DNA from: CAZUZS01 sp964624795
GTDB lineage: Bacteria > Calditrichota > Calditrichia > RBG-13-44-9
DNA: 64,000 nucleotides
Assembly: GCA_964624795.1 (NCBI GenBank)
Contig: CAZUZS010000009.1
Coordinates: forward strand, 33,952 to 97,951
Reading direction: 5' to 3'
Part shown: positions 47,901-59,900 of the stretch, piece by piece
Numbering within the stretch: the first letter of the stretch is position 1
How the letters are laid out: each line of letters starts with the position of its first letter
The notes under the pieces: generated by a model
Seen by the model: only the letters and a program-made list of their open reading frames with translations
Told to the model about the DNA's origin: nothing
The model's database searches: none
Program-made: the position numbers and the translations under genes

Positions 47901-50900
47901 ACGGTAGTATCCCGCAGGGTAAATTCTCCGGAAGCAGTGGTATCGAAATTTGTAAATGGATCGCCGGTTTGCAGGGTACCTTCCAGGTGCAATTGCAAAT
48001 TGTAACTGCCGGGTTGGAATCCTGCCGGAATCGGCACTTCTTGAAACGATATTGTAGTGTATTTTATGTCAGCTCCGCTCGAATCTTTGCCCGGAAGCAC
48101 ATAATTTGCCTGCAAATTCGTAGCGAGAATATCCGTTCCCCTGCTCAATGTCAAGACTGTGTTGGCGGCATTAAGCTGCACCGCGGACAAGGCATCGTTG
48201 CCAATTCTTGTTTGGAACATCCGGTTCTGGCCGGCAATTCCAATATTGGGAAGCAGGGAATCGTAAACCAGTTTGGCGCCGGAAATTACCCGGAAAGAGG
48301 CTGCCGAATCTACTGTCTGATAACTTAGCACGGAAGGCGCAGATGTTTGCACACGACCCTGCACTTTATAGCCTCCAACCGGAACATCAAGCAAAGGGAT
48401 ATCGATCTTAAACTGTAATGTGACCTGATCTAATTCTTTCAAAACAGTTACTGTGTCCACGCGACGCAAACTGAAAGTAGAATCGTAGAGATCGTTGGTC
48501 GTTGTATTTCGTATGTGCAGCCCGGTCACAGCGGGATCAGGATTAAGTTCCAGCTTCTGCGCGGTGAAATTCCGGACCTGCATTTCAATTGTAATTGCAG
48601 TGTCGCCAAGCACGACCTGACGGTTACCGGACAGGGCCGGAAAATAGACATCCGGGATGGTAATCGCTGCACCCACATCCAGCGGCTGCCCGATCAGATC
48701 CCGTGAGTAGGCTTCTCCGTGCACCACTCCCCGCAGCGACAGCTGAGTGCTGTAGGTACCGTTCTGCAGGCTTAAGCTGACAGGCCTGAATTTCAGAGTG
48801 GTTGTATCATGCGCATCGATGAATGCCGGACTTTGCAGGGTTGTAGATTGATCCGGGGACGATAGAACCGAAAATTTTGTTGAGTCAGGGATCAATACAA
48901 TCCTGCTACTTCCTGTGTTTCTCACCACCATTCGGAATGTGATATCACTTTGAACTTCCAGATTTGCAGGGTTGAGGCTGCCGGCCACAAAACCAATTTT
49001 CGGAGGCGTCAGAATCTGCACCTGTGCTGCCCCGCTGGCGCTGGAAGTATCCTGCAACGAAAAACCGCTGTTTTGGTCAGTCCCGGAGACAATGGCCCGG
49101 TAGGATGCCAGCGCATCGAAGCCGGGTGATGCCGGGTAATTCAGCGCATAATTGAATTGCATCGAACTGCCGCCGGCCAGGTCGGTCGGGAGCGGTGGCG
49201 ATAACAGCACGGTTTGAATGGGTTCCCCGGTTCCGCCAATCAATATTGAGCCATTATTTATCCTGGCCGTTGCTTCACCATCATTTCTGAGCACGATGCT
49301 CAATGAGTCATTTTGTTTTCCCCAGTGAGTCGTGTCGCGGTTGGGAACGATGGAAAGGAAAGTAAACACTGCCGGTTCTTCTACGATTACCGTATCGCGA
49401 ACCACACCGGCAACCTGCATTGTGCTGTCCACTTTTGGAGCGTGGTAATAGAGCAGCGTTTGCAGAATGTAGTTCCCGGATTCGGCGTTCGTCCTGGGAC
49501 GGATTCTGAAATTGACATCCGCCTGATCGCCGGGTTGAATGGTGAGCGGTAGATTGGTTTGCCGCTGCAGATCGAAATTAGCAGTATCGTTCGGATTGCC
49601 GTTAATCAATATTTTTACCGAATCCAAAACGGCAGCAGCCATCGGCGCGCCGCCGGCCGAATTCCTGATTTGAGTGGAAAGGGTTGCGAAATCCTGCCCT
49701 TTGCTCATTCTTTCCGGCGCCAGTTGAATGCCCTCAACCTGCAGATTGGGCTTCTGTTTTATCACCCAGGGCTGGACGGTCGTGGCGGAATCCACATTCA
49801 ACGGTATCACATTCCCGCCAAAGTTGACTATCCCGGCTAATCGGGCGTCCAGGCTGTCCGGGCCGGCCTGGGCGACGTCCCTGACATCAACCAGGAATTC
49901 AAAGAGTTTTGTTTCATTTGCATTCACCGTTACCGGTGGCACGAACTGGGCATAATAACGGTAGTTGGAATCGCCGGCGTGACGGGAAATCAATGAGAGT
50001 GTGTCAACCCGGAGGGGCTGTCCACCACCGTTCCGTACCCGAACGGTCACAGGTATATTTTTCTGCCCCTGCGTAACCTCCACCTCCGGCGACGTTACAG
50101 ACAAAATCTCAGCACCGGCCTCCTGGTAGATGGACCAGCTATGCAAGCTGTCCGCCGAAACACTCTGGGAAAGCTGGTTCAGCGAATCATGGTATGCGGC
50201 AACAGCTCCAAAAAAATCGGCACCGGTTGCCGTATTGGCGTCGATATCAACACGGAAAACAAACGGTAGTTGCTCGCCGGCGCGAATCCGGGTTGGTATC
50301 TGAAGCGGTGTAATCACGTACGGCCCGATATGGTGGGTCAGGTCCGCAGCGTCGATCTCGGCAGTTGTTTCGCCGGTATTTTCGATTGAGACCTGCACCT
50401 CTATGTTATTCTGGCCCGCGTAGACCGCGGTTGGTCCGTTGATATCCCGAATCGCCAGCTTCGCCTGGCGGTGTATAGTAACCGGCTGTAAAGTAAGAGC
50501 CTGCGAAGCGTGCGTACTGGCATTCTGATCCGTCCAATAGAATCTCACTGTAATATTATTAAGCGTCCCGGCATAAGTGGTGTCTATAAACGGCACAAGT
50601 GAATCACTGTGCGTTCCTCCGCCATTCAATAAATAGCCGTTCGCATTGGTGTACCCCAACGAGGCAATGGTAATGCTGTCAATGTGTGCCGGAGCGGAAT
50701 TCCCCCCATTTGACAGGGTATAATGAATAGGCAATGTCATATTCTGCGAAATAATACGGGGATAAGTCACCGCCGAGGTATCCAGCGAAACCGGTGAATC
50801 CACCCGCAACGTGCCAGTGAAATTAAGGGTAGCGCTGTAGTAACCCCCATTTTCCTGATATTGGTCCATTCTCAGGGAAACCGGATAATTTCCTGGCGGG

Positions 50901-53900
50901 AGATTTATCAGCGACTGCGGAAAGACGACCGCCCTCTGCTGACCGCCGGGCACAGAGACAGTATCCGTTATGGAAATACCGAAACCGCCAATAAAAAGTG
51001 TGGTCACATCGGGAAGAAGATAAATATTTGCCTGCCCCGCATTCCTGATTTGCGCGGTAAATGTGACGTTATTTCCTCTTGTAATCGCCACAGGCGAATA
51101 ATTGACCGGCTGCAGCGAGCCTTTTGTAACAATCCGCCACGAATAGGATGTGTCGGCGTTTTGCACTTTCAGAACGTTTCCGCCTACCGTTGCACTGAGT
51201 CGGGCATTTATTGTCGCCAGGCCGGTCTGGCTGGCAGGATTCACAGAAACGTTGTTAAAAGTCACCACCTGCGGGGATGAATTTGCGGGAAGCGAGAGCG
51301 CCGGCGTGATTACCAGATTTGCAAAGGTGCCCTGTGAAAATTTCAGGGCTACCGTGTCTACCACCGCTGGCACCCCACCGTTATTTCTTAATTTTACCCG
51401 CACGGAAATGCCGCTTTGTCCCAGGCTGACCGAATCGTAATCGCTGCTGACGGAAAGAATTCGCAATTGCGGACCGGGGATGACCTCAAAAGTGTCTAAC
51501 GCGGAAACACCAGCCGTTGCATTGCGCGATTGCTGCAAATCGATTTCAGTTCCGGAAGCCTGCGCGCCGACAGTTACTGTTCCCGTCTGGGCGGTACTAA
51601 GCAGAGAAAACGTAAAACTGGCGGCCACGCTGTTTCCACCGGCAACCGTGTCGCCCAATGCGCTGTGCAAGGTTTGGGCAAATCCTAAGGAAGGATTGAA
51701 GCCCAGGATGACATTGTCTATTGTAACCGGCATCTGTCCCGAATTCCGGATATAAACAGTGGCTGCCACATCCTGTTGGCCGATAAATACGGTGGGTTCG
51801 GCAACCACCACACTGTCTATGAATAACGCTCCGGGCTGGCGAACGGTGAGCACGGCCGGTGTGGCGGACGAATCGGGACCAACTGGGCGCCCGTCATTGC
51901 GGTCGGTTCCCGAAAGCAGGAAGTTGATTGGATAGGAACCTATATTGGAAGCAGCATTGCCACGATATACAAAACTGGATGAATCGCCGCCATTGATTAT
52001 CGCCGGTAGTCCCACCGGTGAAAGTCGTGTCAGGTTATTGACTCCGGTGCCTGACAGGCTGGATAAGGTGAGATTTAATCCCGCCTGGCCTGTATTTCTC
52101 GCTGTGAAAGCGAGCGTCAAACCAGTCTTGCCGGCGCTCACTGTGTCGGGCGTTACTGTCAGCTTATGAACATTTATAACTGCCGGCTCCTGAATAATGA
52201 GCGAATCCCTGACCACCGCCAAGCTGTCGGAATAACTCTGAGAAGAGTTCAGATCAATGTAACCGATCTTGGCATCCAGGTGTATTGTACCGGGAACGGT
52301 CGAATCTGGGATCTGGATATTAACTGTGTAATTCTTAGTGGAATTACCACCAATCACATCGGGTAAGGTAGAAACCAGTGACTGGCCCAGAGTATCCGGC
52401 GAAAACTTCAGTTGCAGCTTTTGCAGGCTGATGCTGGCCTGGCCACTATTCGTAATACTTACATTGGCGAGAATATTGCCCTGATGTCCCTGGTTCACAT
52501 ACAGCTCATTCACACTCACCGAATTAATGCGCACCAGCGCCTGGTTGAACGACTGGATCAGGAGCGAACCCTTTTCTGTTAACGGGTAATCGTAGGATTT
52601 GCCGTTTAGTGAATCGCTGTAAGTCAGGCTTCCTTTTATGGGGTCTTCACCCAGGGCAGCAGAGGAATTAATTGTAATCGTATATTGAAGTGTTTCCGGA
52701 GCCGCCGGGGAAACGGTTCGGGGAAGCAAGGGCGTCGTATTAATCGTATGGTTGTTCAGAAATTGCAATGCAGCCGCCGAAATCGTCCCCGCAACCTCGC
52801 CGGTGTTGGTAACGACCATTGAAATCTGAACACCGGACTGGCCCTGGCTTACCACTTGCGGAGTCGCAAATATGGTGTCGATCTGCAAACTTGCCCGAGG
52901 CAACACCTGCAGCGCTGCGCCGCTATCCGGGTAAGCACGATTATAAACCGTGCCGGTGTTGCTGTCACTGTAATCCAGGGAGGCAAAAATACTGTCGGTT
53001 CCCGGCGGGTATGAGGACGGTATTGAAATAAAATAATCAAATTGTTGCGAACCGCCCCGCGCAATGGTAACCGGGAACGCCGGGGCACTGGAATTATCAA
53101 TAAAGTAATTAAATTGCTGCGGCCCTTGTAAAACAATATCGGAGAGATTTTGGACTTGCACCGGCGCATTCAGTGGGCCGGGATTGTACACCTCAAACAA
53201 AACCCGCAGACTGTCCTGGTCCTGCGAGGCGGTGGAGGGAGTTATCGAAAGATGGCGAACGACAACATTGCCGGGTATATTATCGATATTGATGACTGCT
53301 GCATTCGTGTCTACTGTCGCCGTAAACGGAACGCCGTATTCTTCACCCGCCAAAACGACAAAAATTTGCCGGGTGGAAAGGCGAGCCGGGCTGATTACCG
53401 GACCCTTTTGGAAATTCAGAGTCTGGCTGTTTCCGGCAGTGATTGTCTGGCTGGTTTTCAAATAGAATGTGTCGGCATCAAATGTCAGGAATGTTGAGGC
53501 AGGAGTGAGCACGACATTTGTCTGGCCGGCATTGCTCAGTTGGATGGAAAGTTCCGCCGAATCGCCACTGGTAACGCGGGAAGGCAACGGTCCGCTTACA
53601 TAATGTATCCTGGCGGCCTGAATAACCTGAAAAGTTGATGGAGAAATCGCACCGGAGGCAGAAATAATAGATCCGGAGCCAACCACTTCTCCCTGGAATT
53701 TTCCATCCAGAACGTATTCGCCTAATGCAAAATCGCCCGGCACCGTCCACCAATAATCGATTGTGTTCGTCCCGGGATTAACTAATGAGTCCGCTATGCT
53801 TGCTTTTGAAAACATGGCTGCAAGTGGCGGCTCACCGGCACGGCTCACCAGCGGCGTAGTCTGGGAATCGTCCACTCTTATAGGCACGCTACCTTGATTA

Positions 53901-56900
53901 TTTATGGACATCCGCACACGCAATGTATCGCCCCGTTTCACCTGTCCGGAAGCAGGCGAGATCACATTCACCGAGGCGATCTCAATTGAAGCCACGCTGA
54001 ATGCATTTGCCTCGGTAAAGAATGATCCGTTCATGAGTGAGTCGGTACCGGCGCCTCTCAATACAATATCCGGTTCATAGGAAGCAACCAGGAACATAGA
54101 GTCCAATACATCCGGACCAAAGGTAATTGGAGTAATAATCCCGGCTGTCCGGTCGGTTTGCAAACCAGCTTTATAAATATGTGTGCCGTCTGAAAAAGTG
54201 ATATAACTATTCTGGTTGCTGGTATCCAACTGAACCTGTATCGGGCCGGGATTACTGATCGATACCGAAAATGAGAATGTCTCCCCTAAGGCAGCGCTTG
54301 CCGGCGTAAGCGAACCTATAACGTACGACAAGCGATAGATCTTTATCAAAACCGTATCGATACCGGCAATGTAAGTCCGGATCAAGGTAGAATCCCTGGT
54401 ATCATCAATCTCCACCGAGTTCAGGATATCGCCGCTTGAATTGGAAACTGAAGAACCGGATGCCAGCACCGCCTTGGAAGGCTGCACGACTTCCGATTTT
54501 ACCGTCCGGTTTGGAACAGGATTTCCGTAGAGGTCCGCCACTTTCACAACAAAAGGAACCGAGCCGTGGGGCGGCGCTGAAACGCCATTTGCGGGAATGC
54601 CCCGCAAACTCACAATCGACAGGTTTTGCGCAGCAGCCGGGTTCGCGACAGCCTGCAGGGTATCGGAAACTATTTTCAGGGAATTTTGGAGCCTTGCCAG
54701 CAAATAGTAGGTTTGGGCAATTGAATCCGGTGTCCAGACAGTCTGGGCAATTCCCTGGCTGTTGGTTACTACCGTTTCGGCGGAAACCGTCCCGCCATTC
54801 AGCGGCTCAAAAATCAGCGTTGAATCTGCTAACGGGTTGTTGAAGCGATCCAGTAGCTTTACCTGTACCGGAATCGGCAGCGGTTGCTTTACTGTTCCGG
54901 TCTGGTTGTTTCCCGCCACAATGGCAATGGAAGCCGCTGTATCAGGGATAACTGCTTCGCCGGCAAAAATGAGGGGAGAACCGCTGGCGTTCGAAAATGA
55001 AGTGACTTCATATCTTCCCAGTTTATTGCCCAATACCAGCCGCGTCTCTGCAACTCCGGATGGATTGGTCATGGTCTGATATGAGGTTAAGCTTTGCCCG
55101 GAAGCACCGTCGGGGTACTGGGTGATGACAAAGCTGACATCCGCATTGTTTGCCGGATTATTCAGTGAATCGGTTATTCGCACCTGAAATGGAAGGAGTG
55201 TTTCCCCAATCCTGCCCGTCATGAGGGTGTCATTCAGATTCACATAATTCATAAAACGGGACGACTGCGCCTGGGGATAAGCAGTGAAATAGATGGTATC
55301 GGGTGTAGTAGGCGAATTCTTTACATAAGCCGCTATAGTATCCGGTGAAAGATCGTTGTGAAGCGTCCAGAAAATTTGCGCGATCCCCAACGAGTTTGTT
55401 ACCGAATAGGCGCCGGAAACAGACCCGCCTTTTTTGGGCAGCCAGCCAATGCTGTCCCCCGGAACCGGGTTGCCATAGTTATCGTGAACCTCGACCCGGA
55501 TGGGCAGTGCAAGACTCTGGCCCGCCACACCGTTCTGGGCATCGGTCTCGGCTATCTTAAACAGGGAATCCGGCACTCCTGCCACGACACGGATGTCGGA
55601 CGTAACATCTACCTTACTGGCAGTGTCGCTGATCGCCCGGATGAAAGCCGTGCCAACAGTGCGCCCGCCAAATATTGTTGAATCGGCATGAATGGGATTT
55701 AGCACACCAATATTATCACCAACAATGCTCCATGTGGAAGGCGTTCGGCCGCGCAGATTCCCCCAGCGGTCGTATCCCGCCGAAAACCACCTGCGCGACG
55801 CTCCGGCTGAAACCGTATCGGAAAGAACTGCTGCGCCTGTTGAATCTTCGATGACAATCGAAGCCAGCGCGCCGTTTGTAACAGTAATTGTTGTGGTGGT
55901 ATCATTAATTAGCGTGGCAGATACCGTTCGAATTTTTCCTGTGCCGGTACTTTGCGGGCTGAAGGTAATATATGAAGCCGGACCTGCCGGAACGCCGACC
56001 AGACTTCCCCCTGCGACCGAGACGGTGTCCCACGGTACAGGCTGATCGCCCAGGTAATTATTTCTTGCATCATAATGCGCAGCGTAAAGTTCAATTGCAT
56101 CATCGGTTGTGATGCTGACCGGCGCCATTGCATTGTATGGCGAACCGCCGCCGTTGCCCTGGTCACGGATTACAATATGATGCGCCGCTCCCTTCTTCAC
56201 GGTGACCAACCCGGAAATATCGCTCATTAAATTGAACACAATATCAATGGTGCCGGAGCCAATCTGATCACCGATAAACGTGATCCTGTTGGCGGTTGCC
56301 ACGGAATCTTCACCGGGAAGATGAATGAATTTCCCGAGACTACCTGGCGTAATTGACCAGTCCGCGGAAACCAGTCCGGTGAAGTTGCCGGCACCATCAT
56401 AGCCCGATGCATACAGCCGAACCGTATCGCCGGCGAGCATCGTTCGGCTAGTCAATTCATTCGTTCCCAAGGAATCGGTGGTTATCAGCACATACGCTGT
56501 GTCTCCGTCCTGAACCGTGATGGTTCCGGTTGAGTCTCCCTTTATCAGGGGATTGGCAGAGAGTACTTTTATATATCCACTCCGGCCGCTAATTGTGGGG
56601 GAAAAAGTAAAATGAGATGCCGGGAGGTCTGTGGATGCGGGAACCAGAGAGCCAGTGGTGCTCCATAATGCGGAGGTGATATCGGCAATGTAATTTCCAT
56701 AAACATCAAATCCTGCGGCGTACATGCTCAGCGTGGAATCGGTCGTCAAATAATCGAACACACTGCCGCTGTACGAGATGCCGCTGCTGTCCGGACCGCT
56801 CATGATATTCAATGAATCAAGCGCACCGGCCACGATCGTAAAGGGAGCCGATATAGCACTCTTTCCAAAACTGTCCGCGATACGGAATGTGAGATTGCGC

Positions 56901-59900
56901 TGCTTCTTGGTGACGACGGCTGCAAATACCGCATTCCCCGAAGCAAGATTTTTTGTTGCCGGCGGGGTGATATTGACACCAGGCGCCGTGCTGTTCAATG
57001 TTACCTGGCGGCTGGAAGTTGTTGCCGCGTTGTTATAAACGTCGAATCCATTAACTACAATATTGAAGCTCTCGCCGGCGGTATGGTGATATGGCGTTAT
57101 GGAACTGTTATCCACTATAGTATAATAGGATATGCTGTCCGGCTTCAGGACAAACGAGAAATCCAGCGATGTCAACGCTCCGAAGCGGACTTGTATGGTG
57201 TCGCTGCCGAAACCGGTGGAGGTAGAAAGGCGATAAGCGGCAGATGCCTGCCCGTTACTTTGGGTAACGGAGAAAACGGAATCCAGCCCTCCACTGACAA
57301 AAGATCCGTTTCCCGTCGAAGTTCTCTTAAACAATATCGATGAATCGGGGATTGCATTTCCGAATTCGTCCTGCAGTTCGGCAGTAATTGTCACGGTATG
57401 CCCAACGATGCCGGTATTCGTGAGGGCCGAAACAGGAACCAGGGAAAGATTTGTGGTCGGATTAACTGTGATGATCCCGCTCTGGCCGGTAACGAAAGCA
57501 TTTGTCGCTTTTTCCGCTTTTACCCGGAAGCTGCCTGCAATTGTGTCTTTTACGGTGATCGTCACAGTCGATTCATTAAGAAAAGGTACAGTCGGTGGCG
57601 GTGAAAAGGTGGCGCTGGTCGATCCCACTGCGCTGAATATCACATCGTCGCTGTTAATTACACCATTGCCGTAGTTGTCCCGCGCCGTCACGGTGAAAGT
57701 CAGGCTGTCCCCGGCAGACATGCTTTGAGTTGTAGCAGGATCAAATTCATAATAGCTTACCGCCGCCGGTAACACCGCCACACTGAATGTCTGTGCAGTC
57801 AGTGCACCAAAACTGACCTCTACCATTCCCGGACTTAGCTCAATGTCTGTCCCCAGGATGTATTCGACCTCGCCTATGCCGCTAACGTTGGTTACCGCCG
57901 TTCCGCTGCTCAGGCTGCCGCCGCCGCTCAAAATGGTGAAACTCAGCGTCGAATCGCTGAGCCCATTTCCATACTGGTCCAGCAATTGCGCCCGAAGCGT
58001 TCGGGTCGTTCCTACTACCCCGCTGCTATCCGGTGTTAACTTTACGATCTCAAATGCCGCAGCCGGATTCACCGTGATCAGCCCGCTCTGACCGGTCACG
58101 CCGCTCGCTCCCTGTTTGCGACCCACGATCGTGAAACTGTCCGCGACCGTGTCCTTTACTGCAACAGTTACCGTTGAAGCCCCATCAAACGAAAGCGTAC
58201 TTCTTGGCGAAAAATATGCCGTGGATAAGCCCGATGCTGTAAATATTATGGAATCATTGCTTACCACACCATTGCCGTAATTATCCCGTGCCGTCACGGT
58301 GAAGGTCAGGCTGTCCCCGGCAGACATGCTTTGAGCCGTAATGGGTAAAAAATCATAGTAACTCACTACCGCGGGCGATAACGTCACGCTGAATGTCTGT
58401 GCAGTCAGTGCACCAAAACTGACCTCTACCATTCCCGGACTTAGCTCAATGTCTGTCCCCAGGATGTATTCGACCTCGCCTATGCCGCTAACGTTGGTTA
58501 CCGCCGTTCCGCTGCTCAGGCTGCCGCCGCCGCTCAAAATGGTGAAACTCAGCGTCGAATCGCTGAGCCCATTTCCATACTGGTCCAGCAATTGCGCCCG
58601 AAGAGTCCGGGTAGTTCCCACTACCCCGCTGCTATCCGGTGTTAACTTTACGATCTCAAATGCCGCAGCCGGACTCACCGTGATCAGCCCGCTCTGCCCC
58701 GTTACCCCGCTGACTCCCGACTTCTGCGCTTTTAAACTGAAACTCTCTGCCACCGTGTCCTTCACTGTTACAATAACAGCCGATGAGCCGCCAAAATTCA
58801 GCGTGGAGCCTGACGGAAATGTTGCTCCCGTTGCCCCAACCGGTGTGAACACGACATCATCACTATTGATTACTGCATTGCCATAATTGTCCCGCGCTGT
58901 TACCGTGAAAGTCAGGGTGTCTCCGGCAGACACATTTTGATCGGTATTGGGTAAAAAATCATAATAACTTACCGTGCTTCCCAAAACCTGTACCGACCAG
59001 CCGACGTCGGTGCTCACCTGGTTCGCTGTGGAATCCAATCGTGCATCGTAGCGCGATTGGTAATTCCCCGTGCCCAGTGCGGAGGGCATGGTTTGCATGA
59101 AATTTATCACCAGTGAATCTTTTACATCGAAAGGGGAAGTCTGCACAAAAATGGAATCTGTCCCCGGATCGTAGTTCCAGGTGGCAAAACCCGGCCTGGC
59201 TGGCGCAGTTGTGGTATTCTGAATGGGTGCACTGTAATTGTTTATTTTTATGCCGGTCACTATCGGTGTGCTCGCTGCAAAAGGATTGGCAATGGCAAGC
59301 CGGTCCATTTTCCCAAGCGATGAGGTGTCGCCCGCAACATCAATATTGTCTATCCGGTAGGTCAACGACTGAAAATTGGTGCCGGCCGCCACCGAAGCAG
59401 GAGATATGGCAGCATCTGCCAGGTTCCCTAAATGCTTCGGATGAAACAGGATGGCGGAGCTCGGTGCAATAGCGCCCTGAGTGTTATAACTGTAGAGCAA
59501 GCCGGCGTTACCCGACTGAACACCTATGGTCGCCGAGCCGCCGGAAGTACTATCGCTGGGTATTGTCGATAAAGAATGGTATTGAAATTTAATCAGGTTG
59601 GTTCTTTCGTAAAGAACGATTTCAAAAGTAATGATACCGGTGCTCGGTGCAGCCGGCCACTGTTCAAACTGATGCCATTCGACAACTACCTGCCGGTTGG
59701 GACTTTCACCCACCTTGCGAAAATAGACATTTCCCGGAATATGCGTATCCAGGTCGTCCCAATAGGCAGCCAGCATGGTTGCCGGGCCGGAAACGTAGGG
59801 TATGGAATCATTCTGTGGATGGGAGCCCGCAGGATCGGTGAAACTGGCGAATCCATTACTGGAGACCCAAATCGTGGAATAGGATGTGCCGTAGAAGGTG

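Noticed and set aside
57676..58945. A CRISPR array, because of close repeats
   Set aside because: The repeat unit is 606 bases, in frame and coding; there are no short direct repeats with unique spacers and no cas genes.
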